Shown here: piece by piece, positions 39,273-47,890 of the stretch
Layout: every line of letters starts with the position of its first letter
Numbering within the stretch: the first letter of the stretch is position 1
Origin: Roseovarius sp. THAF27
GTDB lineage: Bacteria > Pseudomonadota > Alphaproteobacteria > Rhodobacterales > Rhodobacteraceae
DNA length: 64,000 bases
Assembly: GCF_009363655.1 (NCBI RefSeq)
Contig: NZ_CP045393.1
Location: forward strand, 3,100,001 to 3,164,000
Reading direction: 5' to 3'
Position numbers and translations under genes: made by a program
The notes under the pieces: model-generated
The model's input: only the letters and a program-made list of their open reading frames with translations
What the model was told of the DNA's origin: nothing
Databases searched by the model: none

Positions 39273-40298
39273 ATGAAGACATACCTGACCACCACAGTGG
39301 CCGCCATCGCACTGGCCGGGGCGGCCCATGCCGAAGGGTCGCTCAACATCTACAACTGGGGCAACTACACCAGCCCCGAGATGATCGAGAAGTTCGAACA
39401 GAAATTCGACGTCGACGTCACCATCACCGACTATGACAGCAACACCACCGCGCTGGCCAAGATCGAGGCGGGCGGCCACGGCTTCGACATCGTCGTGCCG
39501 ACGCACAGCTACATGGGCGTCTATATCGACAAGGGCCTTTTGATGAAACCGGGCATCCCCGAGATGGAAAACTACGGCAACATCTCGGACCAGTGGAAGA
39601 ACGTGGAATGGGACCCGAACCGCGAATATTCCGTGCCGTGGCAATGGGGCACGACCGGCATCGCCGTGAACAAGTCGGCCTATGACGGCGACATCAACAC
39701 CTCGGCCATCTTCCTCGACCCGCCCGAGGAACTGGTGGGCAAGGTCAACGTCGTGCCGGAAATGCAGGACGTGATGAACCTCACGCTGTTCTACGTCGGC
39801 GGCGAGCCCTGCACCACCGACAAGGAAATGCTGAAAAAGGCCCGCGACGTGCTTATCGAGGCCAAGCCCAAGTGGATGAGCATGGATTACGGCATGACCG
39901 AGAAGCTGTCGAACGGCGACGTCATGGCCTCGGTGAACTGGAACGGCTCGACCTTCCGCGCCCGCAACAACAACGAGGACGTGTCCTACGGCTACCCGAA
40001 AGAGGGCTACCCGGTCTGGATGGACAGCGCCGCGATCCTGGCCGACGCGCAGAACGTGGAAAACGCCAAGCTCTTCCTGAACTTCATCATGGACCCGGAG
40101 AACGCGGCCATGCTGTCGGACTTCGCCCGCTACGCCAACGGCATCGACGGCTCCGAGGAATTCATGCCCGAGGACATGCGCTCGGCCCCCGAGATCGTCG
40201 TGCCCGAAGACCTGAAGGCCGCCGGTCAGTTCACCACCGCCTGCCCCGCCGAGGCGCAGGAATTCTACACCGCGATCTGGACCGAACTGCAAAAATAA
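39273..40298 (+). CDS. potD: Periplasmic polyamine-type binding protein (PotD/PotF family)
   Basis: A 341-residue exported solute-binding protein. The signal peptide TYLTTTVAAIALAGAAHA covers about residues 3-20. The mature part opens LNIYNWGNYTSPEMIEKFE, the classic PotD/PotF N-terminus, and has FDIVVPTHSYM and VPWQWGTTGI. It delivers polyamines (or related cations) to PotABC. The ATG at 39273 has GGGAG seven bases upstream; the ATG at 39267 is too close. A terminator follows. Confidence 0.92.
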   Translation: MKTYLTTTVAAIALAGAAHAEGSLNIYNWGNYTSPEMIEKFEQKFDVDVTITDYDSNTTALAKIEAGGHGFDIVVPTHSYMGVYIDKGLLMKPGIPEMENYGNISDQWKNVEWDPNREYSVPWQWGTTGIAVNKSAYDGDINTSAIFLDPPEELVGKVNVVPEMQDVMNLTLFYVGGEPCTTDKEMLKKARDVLIEAKPKWMSMDYGMTEKLSNGDVMASVNWNGSTFRARNNNEDVSYGYPKEGYPVWMDSAAILADAQNVENAKLFLNFIMDPENAAMLSDFARYANGIDGSEEFMPEDMRSAPEIVVPEDLKAAGQFTTACPAEAQEFYTAIWTELQK

Positions 40299-40321
40299 GC
40301 CAGTCGTCGAGGGACGGGAAA

Positions 40322-40354
40322 CGGGGGCCTTCCGGGGCCTCCGTTTTCTTTTGG
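40322..40354 (+). terminator. Rho-independent terminator after the pot operon
   Basis: CGGGGGCC-TTCCGG-GGCCTCCG with one G-T pair forms an 8-bp stem, followed by TTTTCTTTT. It starts 24 bases after the potD stop. Orientation and T-run fit termination of the pot operon. Confidence 0.85.
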
Positions 40355-40372
40355 GCGCCTGCGCAACGCGCC

Positions 40373-40516
40373 ATGACCTCCCCGACATGCAGAAAAAGGG
40401 GGGCTTCAGGCTACTATCACATCCAATACGTGAACTCCCCCCACGACCTCTACAAAAGGTTCATCAAGCCCTTCTCTGGACCGGCCACGAAGAACCTCAG
40501 CGGCTACATCCGCTGA
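40373..40516 (+). CDS. Weak 47-residue ORF or gene fragment
   Basis: An ATG-started frame with C-terminal half GYYHIQYVNSPHDLYKRF and onward, aromatic and not G+C-biased like random frames of this genome. It could be the tail of a decayed gene or a short real peptide. No ribosome-binding site of note and no family recognised. Confidence 0.2.
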   Translation: MTSPTCRKRGASGYYHIQYVNSPHDLYKRFIKPFSGPATKNLSGYIR

Positions 40517-40633
40517 CTAGAGGTGGGGCCGGCGGGTATGCGTCCAGCGGAGGTTGCCCGCGCATAATACACGAAGTGTGGCGCAGAGGTCTGCTTTGAG
40601 CCCTTTGCGGACACGTGTGATCTATATCCCCGG

Positions 40634-40796
40634 GCGCCATCGACGGGCCGCGGAGCGGCGATCCGACGGTGGTTCGGCAGCGCTTTATCCAGGCCAAACC
40701 CGAAATAGGATTGAGCGATGGACCGAACGTCACCCAATCGCCGGGCCGTGGGGGCGGCCCGGCGATGGCGCGGGGCCTGCGGCCCGTTTCCGCGCC
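40634..40796 (+). repeat. Structured element, copy B (about 163 nt)
   Basis: 3' half: ATCGCCGGGCC/GGCCCGGCGAT, an 11-bp stem with loop GTGGGGGC. It is followed at once by an outer stem GGCGCGG/CCGCGCC enclosing GGGCC-TGC-GGCCC with a 3'-side bulge GTTT. The 5' half has GGCGATCCGACGG and GCGCTTTATCCAGGCCAAAC, aligned with copies A and C. The base changes relative to A and C are largely paired, which suggests selection on RNA structure. Confidence 0.78.
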
Positions 40797-40861
40797 GGGG
40801 CTGTAGATCAAACGTCTTTTATGTACGGTTCGAGCCCTTGTGAAACACCGGGTTCGAGCAC

Positions 40862-41026
40862 CCAGCCGGTTAACAGCCGCGAAGCGGCCCGGCCATCGTC
40901 AGCCGCTCCCTTGGGCTGGCGATTTGGTGAGGCTGGGCGCAACGATCCTTCCGAGGATGTGTTTGGCAGGCACAAAAGGCTTCGTAGTTGCCGTCGGATC
41001 ACCACCCCAGGGGCTGACGCTCGCCT
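40862..41026 (-). repeat. Structured element, copy C (about 165 nt, reverse orientation)
   Basis: Read on the minus strand, it carries GGTGATCCGACGG, GCCTTTTGTGCCTGCCAAAC, then ATCGCCAGCC/GGCTGACGAT (one mismatch) around a loop CAAGGGAGC. An outer GCCGG/CCGGC stem encloses GCCGC-TTC-GCGGC with a bulge TGTTAA. It lies 65 bp from copy B, tail to tail. Confidence 0.75.
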
Positions 41027-41086
41027 CCGTCGTGACCGGCAGCAAAGTCCGCAAAACGGACCAACACGCTTTGCGGACACCCCCCC

Positions 41087-41121
41087 AAAAAAACGCCCGC
41101 GACGATCAACTCGCGCGGGCG
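41087..41121 (-). terminator. Intrinsic terminator for the sugar dehydrogenase gene
   Basis: Minus strand: CGCCCGCG, a 12-base loop region, then CGCGGGCG followed by seven T residues. It is 70-100 bases beyond the dehydrogenase stop. Confidence 0.85.
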
Positions 41122-41151
41122 TCCTACGTTGAAACTCAAGGCGTTTCAGGT

Positions 41152-41184
41152 TCCGCGAAAACCCGTGATCCGGGTTTTCGCGGA
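41152..41184 (-). terminator. Perfect 14-bp hairpin just after the sugar dehydrogenase stop
   Basis: TCCGCGAAAACCCG-TGATC-CGGGTTTTCGCGGA, a perfect 14-bp stem with a 5-base loop, 5 bases downstream of the stop codon. No T-run follows directly; with the next hairpin it forms a double structure. Confidence 0.7.
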
Positions 41185-41189
41185 CCGCT

Positions 41190-42503
41190 TCAGTTCATGC
41201 TTTCCGCGGTCACCTTGTGGATCTCGCCTTCTTCCGTCGCGATATACAGCGCGTTGTCCGGCCCCATGGCAAGCCCGCGGAACCTGGCCGAAAAGCCAAG
41301 CGGCATCCGTGTGATCCCGTTGATCCCCAGGCCGTCGGGCGTGATGCTGATCAGGTCGATCCTCGACCCGATCGGCGTGTCACCAAAGCCGATACCCATG
41401 ATGCCAACGGCCAGGCGCCCCTCGTAGATGCCCCAGTTTTCGCCCGTCAGGAAGGCGGCGGAACTGGTGCCCTGGGAAAACCCGTTATTGTTCCATGTCG
41501 GCGGCATCAGGTCGTCGAAACGCGTGTCGCTCATGGGGGTGTAGGCCGCGCGTATCGCGGGGTCCACGGCTTCGGTCTGGTTCGGCTCGTAGCCACAGTA
41601 CTCGTCCGGGCACTCGCCCCGGCCACCCGTGTTCTGGGCCGGATCCCAGCCGCCGTTGCCGCCATTCACAAGGGCCGTGATCTCGTCGTTGTGCCAGGGG
41701 CCATGCTCGGCGGTGAACGCCTTCCCGTCGCTCGGGCGGAAATCGATGCCCTGGACGTTTCTGTGCCCATAGGTGTAGATTCGCGGGTCAAAGCCTTCGG
41801 GCGGATTGTTATCCGGGTGGGCATTGCCGTCCCCGTCGATTCTCAGCACCTTGCCGCAAAGCAGTGTTCCGTCCTGCGGGCAAACCCCGCGGTGACGGTC
41901 GCCGCCCGTAACCCACAGATAGCCGCCGGGTCCGATGCGGATCCTGCCGCCGTTATGCGCGCCGGGTCCGCCAAAGGGCTGATCGGAATCGAACGGCTTG
42001 AACTGGATGTCGGTCACGATATCGGTTCTGTCGGACACGCTCGCCAGGTCCTCGCCGACCTTGAACTTCATCACGATGTTGCCGTCGCATCTTTCGAAAT
42101 TGGTCGTGCAGCCATCGCCGTGATACTTGTTGGATGTCGAGTAGACGAACAGCGTCCGGTTGTCCTCGAAATGCCGATCCACGGCCACGCCCAGCATTCC
42201 GGCCTGACCTTCGCAGATCAGATCGCTGCCGACATCCGCATAGCCTTCGGACCCGTCGATACCATAGAGCGCGTTCACGGTGCCATCCGGCATCCTTACA
42301 GACAGACCGTCGCATTTCTCCGTGAAGAACATCGTGCCGTCCGGCAGAAAGGCCATGTCCCAGGGTGTGTCCAGCTCCTCCAGCACCACCGACGACGTGA
42401 TCTTGGGAACATCCATCGCCCCGTCGTGCTCGTCCGACCATGCGGCGGGGGCCGCGGTCATCACACTCAATGAAGCGACAGCCGATAAAAGCCGTGTGCT
42501 CAT
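41190..42503 (-). CDS. PQQ-dependent sugar dehydrogenase-like protein (GSDH family), exported
   Basis: A 437-residue periplasmic beta-propeller protein. The signal peptide covers about residues 1-22 (ending PAAWS). Propeller features: LDTPWDMAFLPDGTMFFTEK, HNGGRIRIGPGGYLWVTGGD (about 182-201), YGHRNVQGIDFRPSDG (about 243-258) and EHGPWHNDEI. These match the soluble aldose dehydrogenase/GSDH family that binds PQQ and calcium. Several Cys (CPQDGTLLC, CPDEYCGY) could form periplasmic disulphides. Substrate unknown; PQQ synthesis genes are not in the window. It appears monocistronic with terminators downstream. Confidence 0.85.
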   Translation of the reverse strand: MSTRLLSAVASLSVMTAAPAAWSDEHDGAMDVPKITSSVVLEELDTPWDMAFLPDGTMFFTEKCDGLSVRMPDGTVNALYGIDGSEGYADVGSDLICEGQAGMLGVAVDRHFEDNRTLFVYSTSNKYHGDGCTTNFERCDGNIVMKFKVGEDLASVSDRTDIVTDIQFKPFDSDQPFGGPGAHNGGRIRIGPGGYLWVTGGDRHRGVCPQDGTLLCGKVLRIDGDGNAHPDNNPPEGFDPRIYTYGHRNVQGIDFRPSDGKAFTAEHGPWHNDEITALVNGGNGGWDPAQNTGGRGECPDEYCGYEPNQTEAVDPAIRAAYTPMSDTRFDDLMPPTWNNNGFSQGTSSAAFLTGENWGIYEGRLAVGIMGIGFGDTPIGSRIDLISITPDGLGINGITRMPLGFSARFRGLAMGPDNALYIATEEGEIHKVTAESMN

Positions 42504-42693
42504 AGTAGTCCTCCCAATCCTGGCAATTTCCCGTTAAAGGTTACTGATGCTCGGACGATTGCAACTCAAGCGTCAAGGAAAATCGTGACCGGGCCGGCAC
42601 ACCTGCCGAGAGACACGGGCGACCGGCAGCCGCGATCCAAGACCGCCCCGCAAGCGTATTCACCGGCCTGGCAGCCCCGCGGAACTGCCGGCT

Positions 42694-44352
42694 CTAGCCG
42701 CCGTCGCGCCAGCGGTTCACGATGGGATAACGCCGGTCCAGCCAGAACGCCCGCTTCGACAGCCGCGTGCCCGGCGCCGACTGGAACCGCTTGTATTCGC
42801 TGATGTAAATCAGGTGCTCCACCCGCGCCGCATCCTCGCGCGAATACCCCGCCTTGACGCAATCCTCGATCGACCCGTCCTCGTCCACCAGGATCTGCAA
42901 GATCCCGTCCAGCACAGGATAATCCGGCAGGCTGTCACTGTCCTTCTGGTCCGCGCGCAGCTCCGCACTGGGCGGCTTCTCGATGATGGTCTCGGGGATC
43001 ACCTCGCCCCCGGGCCCCATCATCCAGTCCCGGTGGTTGGCGTTGCGCCACCGGCACACATCGAACACCCGCGTCTTGTACAGATCCTTGATCGGGTTAT
43101 ACCCGCCCGCCATGTCGCCATAGATCGTGGCATAGCCCACCGCCACCTCCGACTTGTTGCCGGTGGTCAACAGCATCTCCCCGAACTTGTTGGAAAGCGC
43201 CATCAACAACAGCCCGCGCAGCCGCGACTGGATATTCTCCTCGGTGATCCCCGGCTCGGTGCCCTCGAACAAGGGCGCCAGCGTATTGGTGATCGCCGCC
43301 CGCCCCTCGGCGATGGGCACGAAATCATACCGCGCGCCCAGCGCCTTGGCGCAGGCCTTGGCATCGTCCAGCGACCCTTGCGAGGTATATTCCGAGGGCA
43401 GCATCACGCAGCGCACGTTCTCGGACCCCAGCGCATCCACCGCGATGGTCGCGACAATCGCACTGTCCACGCCGCCCGACAGGCCCAGCAGCACTTTCCC
43501 AAACCCGGTCTTGCGCATGTAATCGCGCAAGGCCAGCACCATCGCGTGGTAATCGCTCTCCAGCGTGTCGGGGATGTGCGCCAGCGCCTTCGTCTCGATC
43601 CGCCAGCCATCCTCGCCGCGCACCAGGTCCACATGCGCGATGTCCTCCTCGAACAGCGGCATCTGCACCGCCAGCCCGCCGCCGGGGTTCAGCGCAAAGG
43701 TGCCGCCGTCGAACACCTGGTCGTCCTGCGCCCCCACCAGGTTCAGGTAGATCAGCGGCAGCCCCGTCTCGACCACCCGGTTCACCATCAACTGGTGCCG
43801 ATGCGCCAGCTTTCCGCGATAATAGGGCGAGCCGTTGGGCACCAGCAGGAACTCCGCCCCGGTCTCGGCCAGCGTCTCGGGCACGTCCTCGTGCCAGCTG
43901 TCCTCGCAGATCGGCGACCCGATGCGCACACCGTCCACCGCGTAAGGCCCCATCACGTCGCCCGACGCATAGAGCCGCACCTCGTCGAACACCGTCTCGT
44001 TGGGCAGGTGATGCTTCAGCACGCAGGCGGTGATGCTGCCGCCCTTCAGGATATAATAGGCGTTATACAGCTCCGCCCCTTCCAGGGCCGGCCCGCCGAT
44101 GGCCAGCGCGGGGCCGACGGCGCACTCCTTGGCCAGGTCCTCGATCTTCGCAATCGCCGCCTGGTGAAACACCGGCTTCCTGATCAGGTCCTGGGTGTTG
44201 TACCCGGTGATGAACATCTCGGGCAGCGCCACCAGGTCGGCCCCGGCGGCTTTCCCGGCCTCCCATGCCTCACGCGCCAGCGCGGCATTGCCCTCGAGGT
44301 CGCCCACCGTGGCGTTCAGCTGTGCCAATGTCACGCGAAACCGATCCGCCAT
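42694..44352 (-). CDS. nadE: NAD+ synthase, glutamine-hydrolysing
   Basis: A 552-residue two-domain enzyme converting deamido-NAD to NAD with glutamine as nitrogen donor. The N-terminal nitrilase-type glutaminase domain (about residues 1-260) includes the catalytic region GSPICEDSWHED (about 142-153, Cys) and early Glu; the C-terminal synthetase domain (about 275-545) has the ATP-PPase loop LLGLSGGVDSA (about 285-295). Length is standard for the bacterial fused form. A 190-bp gap to the dehydrogenase start holds no gene. Confidence 0.96.
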   Translation of the reverse strand: MADRFRVTLAQLNATVGDLEGNAALAREAWEAGKAAGADLVALPEMFITGYNTQDLIRKPVFHQAAIAKIEDLAKECAVGPALAIGGPALEGAELYNAYYILKGGSITACVLKHHLPNETVFDEVRLYASGDVMGPYAVDGVRIGSPICEDSWHEDVPETLAETGAEFLLVPNGSPYYRGKLAHRHQLMVNRVVETGLPLIYLNLVGAQDDQVFDGGTFALNPGGGLAVQMPLFEEDIAHVDLVRGEDGWRIETKALAHIPDTLESDYHAMVLALRDYMRKTGFGKVLLGLSGGVDSAIVATIAVDALGSENVRCVMLPSEYTSQGSLDDAKACAKALGARYDFVPIAEGRAAITNTLAPLFEGTEPGITEENIQSRLRGLLLMALSNKFGEMLLTTGNKSEVAVGYATIYGDMAGGYNPIKDLYKTRVFDVCRWRNANHRDWMMGPGGEVIPETIIEKPPSAELRADQKDSDSLPDYPVLDGILQILVDEDGSIEDCVKAGYSREDAARVEHLIYISEYKRFQSAPGTRLSKRAFWLDRRYPIVNRWRDGG

Positions 44353-44515
44353 GCGCCCTCAAACCCCTGCCATTCATCGCTCCCCTTCGATTTAACAGAT
44401 GAACGCGCGAGGGAAAGCCGAAACCGGGAAAAGCCGTTGTCACCCCTGCGCCGGTCAATTACGCTCTTGCAGACCCGTTGGGGGGTTGTCGCAGAACCTG
44501 GGTGAGTGGGCAGAC

Positions 44516-46150
44516 ATGCAGAGCAGAACCGTCACATCTATCGTCCTGGCCGCCGTGCTGGGGCTGACCGGCCCGGTGCTGGCGCAGGACGGCGAGGTCC
44601 AGACCAAGCAGTATGACGATGGCGGCATCTACGAGGGCACGTTCCGCAACGGCCTTCAGCATGGCACCGGCACCTATACGCTGCCCAACGGCTATGAATA
44701 TTCCGGCGAATGGGTCGATGGCGAGATCCGCGGCACCGGCACCGCCCGCTTTCCCAACGGCTCGGTCTACGAGGGCGAGTTCGCCAAGGGCAAGCCCGAG
44801 GGCGTGGGCCGCATCACCTTCTCCGACGGCGGCACCTACGAGGGCACGTGGGAGGAAGGCAAGATCACCGGCGAAGGCGTCGCGGTCTATGCCAACGGCG
44901 TCCGCTACGAGGGCGGCTTCCGCAACGCCCAGCACCACGGCCGCGGCAAAATGGAAAGCCCCGGCGGCTATGTCTACGACGGCGACTGGGTGAACGGCGT
45001 CAAGGAAGGCATGGCGACGATCACCTATCCCGACGGCGCGGTCTATGAAGGCCAGGTCAAGCGCGGCGCCCGCGACGGCGAAGGCACGCTGACCATGCAG
45101 GACGGCCTGATCTACGAAGGCACCTGGGCCGAGGGCCAGATCAACGGCACCGGCAAGCTCACGCAGCCCAACGGCGACGTCTACGAAGGCGAGCTTGTGG
45201 CGGGCCGGCGCGAGGGCACGGGCCGCGTGGTCTACAACAACGGCGATGTCTACGAAGGCGAGTTCGCCGATGACAGCCGCCACGGGCAAGGCACCTTCAC
45301 CGGCTCCGACGGCTACCGCTACGAAGGCTCCTGGGTCGCGGGCAAGATCTCCGGCGAAGGCACCGTGACCTACCCAGACGGCTCGGTCTATGTGGGCCAG
45401 TTCCGCGACGATCTGGCCAACGGCCAGGGCAAGGTCACCTATCCCGACGGCGCCACCTACGAGGGCGAATGGTCGGGCGGCGTGATCGACGGGCAAGGCA
45501 AGGCGACCTATCCCAACGGTCTGGTCTACGAAGGCGAATTCCAGAACGCCAAGAACCACGGCCAGGGCGTGATGACCTATCCCGACGGCTACCGCTACGA
45601 AGGCGCGTGGCGCGACGGCCAACGCCACGGCCAGGGCACCGCCACCTATGCCGACGGCACGGTCTACGAAGGCGAATTCGTCGATGGCCAGCGCCACGGC
45701 ACCGGCAAGATCACCATGCCGGACGGCTTCGTCTACGAAGGCGAGTGGCAAAACGGCGAGATCTCGGGCCGGGGCGTCGCCACCTACACCAACGGCGACG
45801 TCTACGAAGGCACGTTCGAGAACGGCAAGCGGCAGGGCACCGGCACCATGCGCTATGCCACCGGCGAAGAGGCGACCGGCGAATGGTCCGACGGCGCCCT
45901 GGCCGAGCAGACCACCACCGTCACCGAGGAAGAGACCCCCGCCGTCCCCGAGGACACATCCGGCGCCTCCGGCACCGAGGCCGGCGCAGAGACATCCGAC
46001 ACCGCCGACACGGGAACCTCGCCCGAGGCGGAAACCGCGACCGAGGCCGAGACGGAGGCCGAAACCGGAACCGCGACCGAGGGCGGCGAGACGGACGCCG
46101 AGCCCGAAGCCGAGACCACCGAAGACGCGGCCACCGAAGAGAGCAACTGA
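44516..46150 (+). CDS. Exported MORN-repeat protein with acidic tail
   Basis: A 544-residue protein with a signal peptide (about residues 1-23, ending GPVLA). Then 18 full and one degenerate 23-residue MORN repeats (about 33-470), each of the form Y-x-(D/N)-G-x-x-Y-E-G-x-(F/W)-x-x-G-x-x-x-G-x-G. A low-complexity tail rich in Glu, Thr and Ala follows (about 475-544). MORN repeats form elongated beta scaffolds that can contact lipids or proteins. The bacterial function is not established. The DNA repeat period is 69 bp but copies have diverged. The ATG at 44516 places the signal peptide properly. Confidence 0.88.
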   Translation: MQSRTVTSIVLAAVLGLTGPVLAQDGEVQTKQYDDGGIYEGTFRNGLQHGTGTYTLPNGYEYSGEWVDGEIRGTGTARFPNGSVYEGEFAKGKPEGVGRITFSDGGTYEGTWEEGKITGEGVAVYANGVRYEGGFRNAQHHGRGKMESPGGYVYDGDWVNGVKEGMATITYPDGAVYEGQVKRGARDGEGTLTMQDGLIYEGTWAEGQINGTGKLTQPNGDVYEGELVAGRREGTGRVVYNNGDVYEGEFADDSRHGQGTFTGSDGYRYEGSWVAGKISGEGTVTYPDGSVYVGQFRDDLANGQGKVTYPDGATYEGEWSGGVIDGQGKATYPNGLVYEGEFQNAKNHGQGVMTYPDGYRYEGAWRDGQRHGQGTATYADGTVYEGEFVDGQRHGTGKITMPDGFVYEGEWQNGEISGRGVATYTNGDVYEGTFENGKRQGTGTMRYATGEEATGEWSDGALAEQTTTVTEEETPAVPEDTSGASGTEAGAETSDTADTGTSPEAETATEAETEAETGTATEGGETDAEPEAETTEDAATEESN

Positions 46151-46165
46151 CCCCTCGCTCCGCCC

Positions 46166-46186
46166 GTCCCGGACCTGATCCGGGAC
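46166..46186. repeat. REP-like palindrome, type 1
   Basis: GTCCCGGA-CCTGA-TCCGGGAC, identical to the copy at 876-896. It is directly followed by the type 2 palindrome at 46190. Confidence 0.8.
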
Positions 46187-46189
46187 CTC

Positions 46190-46210
46190 GTAGGGTGGGT
46201 GAAAACCCAC
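46190..46210. repeat. REP-like palindrome, type 2 (short)
   Basis: GTAGG then GTGGGT-GAAA-ACCCAC. It shares the GTAGGGTGGG start with the copy at 15491-15514 and follows the type 1 palindrome by 3 bases. It lies in the tail between the MORN gene and the photolyase gene. Confidence 0.75.
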
Positions 46211-46273
46211 GCGCGCTCCGGTTAATCAAACATGAACTCCGCACGCTGCGTTCACCCGGCAGATGGCTGAAAA

Positions 46274-46316
46274 CCGCACCGCCGCGATACCACCCGGATA
46301 CCGACGCGATACCGAC
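46274..46316. repeat. 43-nt dispersed repeat, copy 2
   Basis: Same 43 bases as 16494-16536 with two substitutions. It has an internal direct repeat of GATACCGACG-type (around GGATACCGACGCGATACCGACG). It sits in the convergent gap between the MORN gene and the photolyase gene. Confidence 0.85.
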
Positions 46317-46363
46317 GTGCCGATTCCGCCGGCATCCGCTCCGTTAACCCTCGAGTCGCACCC

Positions 46364-47890
46364 TCACACGATTTCGCCCGCATCCAGCCGGTCGAGGATG
46401 CGTTTCGCGCCTTTCAGAACCGCGTCCTTGCGATCCTCCTTCATCCGGTCCCACGTGGCATACATCTGCCCCATGCGCGGATTGTTCGAGAATTTCTCCC
46501 GGTGCCTTACAAGAAAGTCCCAGTACAGAAGATTGAAAGGACACGCTTTTTCGCCGGTCTTGTCCTTGACGGAATAGGCGCAGGAACCGCAGTAATCCGA
46601 CATCTTGTCGATATAGTTGCCCGAGCTGACATAGGGCTTCGACGCAATGATCCCGTCATCCGCGAACTGGCTCATCCCGATTGTGTTCGGCGCTTCCACC
46701 CATTCGAACGCGTCGTGGTAAACCGCCAGGTACCACTCGTGCACCTGGTGCGGATCGACCCCCGCCAGAAGCGCGAAATTGCCCGTCACCATCAACCTCT
46801 GGATGTGGTGCGCATAGGCCAATTCCCGTGTCTGATCAACGGCATGGGCGACGCAATTCATCTGCGTTTCACCGCCCCAATACATCCAGGGCAAATCCCT
46901 CTCATGCCCCAGCGCATTGCGCGTCACATAGTCCGGACCTTCCCGGAAATAGATCCCCCGCACATATTCCCGCCAGCCGATGATCTGCCGGATAAAGCCC
47001 TCCGCCGCATTGATCGGCACGTTCCCGGCTTTCCATTCTTCTTCCACACGGGTGCAGATTTCCACAGGATCCAGAAATCCGATGTTCAAATACTGCGATA
47101 ACAGCGAATGGTGCAGGAACCGGTCATCCTGCAGCATCGCGTCCTGGTAATCGCCGAAACAGTCCAGCAAGTTCTTGGCGAAATGATCCAGAGCCCGCAG
47201 CGCCTGCCCCCGGGTCACAGCATGAGTAAAGGGACGCAACACACCGAAATTCTTGTCGAATTTCTTCTCGACCAGATCCAGGACCTCCTCGGTCATCTGG
47301 TCCGGCGTGAACTCCATGGGCTTCGAGCGCAGCATGTCGCCCGACGCGGGCTTGCGGTTCTCGTGGTCGTAATTCCACTTCTTGCCCGCCGGCTCATCCC
47401 CCTCCATCATCAGGCCCGTTTTCCGCCGCATGTCGCGATAGAAATACTCCATTCTCAAGGACTTGCGTCCCTCGGCCCATGTGTTGAACTCATCCAGCGA
47501 GGCCACGAAGCGGTCATCGGGCAGCATCGTCACCGTCAACGGGGCATTGTCCAGCGCTTCGACCAGCCGCCACTCGCCGGGTCGGGTCGCGACTACCTCG
47601 GTCGTGTCATGCTCCTGCCCACGTCGCATCAATTCGCCGACGATGGATTTCGACGTGTCATCGTCGTCCAGTCGCGAATACGCGACCTGCCAGCCATCAT
47701 CCTGTAATTCTTCAGCAAAATGGCGCATGGCCGCGAAGATCAGCGCGATTTTCTTCGGATGATGCCCCACGTAACTGGCCTCGTCCGCGACTTCGGCCAT
47801 CACCACTATGTCACGCTCCTTGTCCGCGTCGCGCAGCGCCGACAGGTTATTGCTCAGCTGGTCCCCCAGTACCAGAATCAGACGCTTCAC
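46364..47890 (-). CDS. FeS-type bacterial cryptochrome/(6-4) photolyase
   Basis: A 508-residue flavoprotein of the FeS-BCP/PhrB-CryB family, which uses light to repair (6-4) photoproducts or acts as a photoreceptor. The N-terminal RLILVLGDQLS is the antenna domain start. Four Cys at about residues 346 (MNCVAHA), 434 and 437 (DYCGSCAY) and 450 (ACPFN) match the family's [4Fe-4S] ligands. The start is taken as GTG at 47890, which overlaps the SDR stop (GTGA), giving normal length. It is co-transcribed with the upstream SDR gene. Confidence 0.92.
   Translation of the reverse strand: MKRLILVLGDQLSNNLSALRDADKERDIVVMAEVADEASYVGHHPKKIALIFAAMRHFAEELQDDGWQVAYSRLDDDDTSKSIVGELMRRGQEHDTTEVVATRPGEWRLVEALDNAPLTVTMLPDDRFVASLDEFNTWAEGRKSLRMEYFYRDMRRKTGLMMEGDEPAGKKWNYDHENRKPASGDMLRSKPMEFTPDQMTEEVLDLVEKKFDKNFGVLRPFTHAVTRGQALRALDHFAKNLLDCFGDYQDAMLQDDRFLHHSLLSQYLNIGFLDPVEICTRVEEEWKAGNVPINAAEGFIRQIIGWREYVRGIYFREGPDYVTRNALGHERDLPWMYWGGETQMNCVAHAVDQTRELAYAHHIQRLMVTGNFALLAGVDPHQVHEWYLAVYHDAFEWVEAPNTIGMSQFADDGIIASKPYVSSGNYIDKMSDYCGSCAYSVKDKTGEKACPFNLLYWDFLVRHREKFSNNPRMGQMYATWDRMKEDRKDAVLKGAKRILDRLDAGEIV

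Larger units (their letters stand above)
40299..41189. other. 890-bp gene-poor region with paired structured elements
   Basis: Between potD and the sugar dehydrogenase. Contents in order: the pot terminator; a weak 47-codon plus-strand frame (40373-40516); a 12-bp repeat CTTTGCGGACAC at 40603-40614; structured element B (plus, 40634-40796); a spacer with GGTTCGAGC twice; element C (minus, 40862-41026); the same 12-mer at 41069-41080; and two minus-strand hairpins ending the dehydrogenase gene. No protein of recognisable family is present. Confidence 0.7.

Noticed and set aside
40825-40860. GGTTCGAGC twice, resembling tRNA T-loops
   Set aside because: No cloverleaf can be formed with the flanking sequence; it belongs to the spacer between structured elements B and C.
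44459-46210. A 583-codon open frame antisense to the MORN gene
   Set aside because: It mirrors the 69-bp repeat on the opposite strand and shows no conserved domain.
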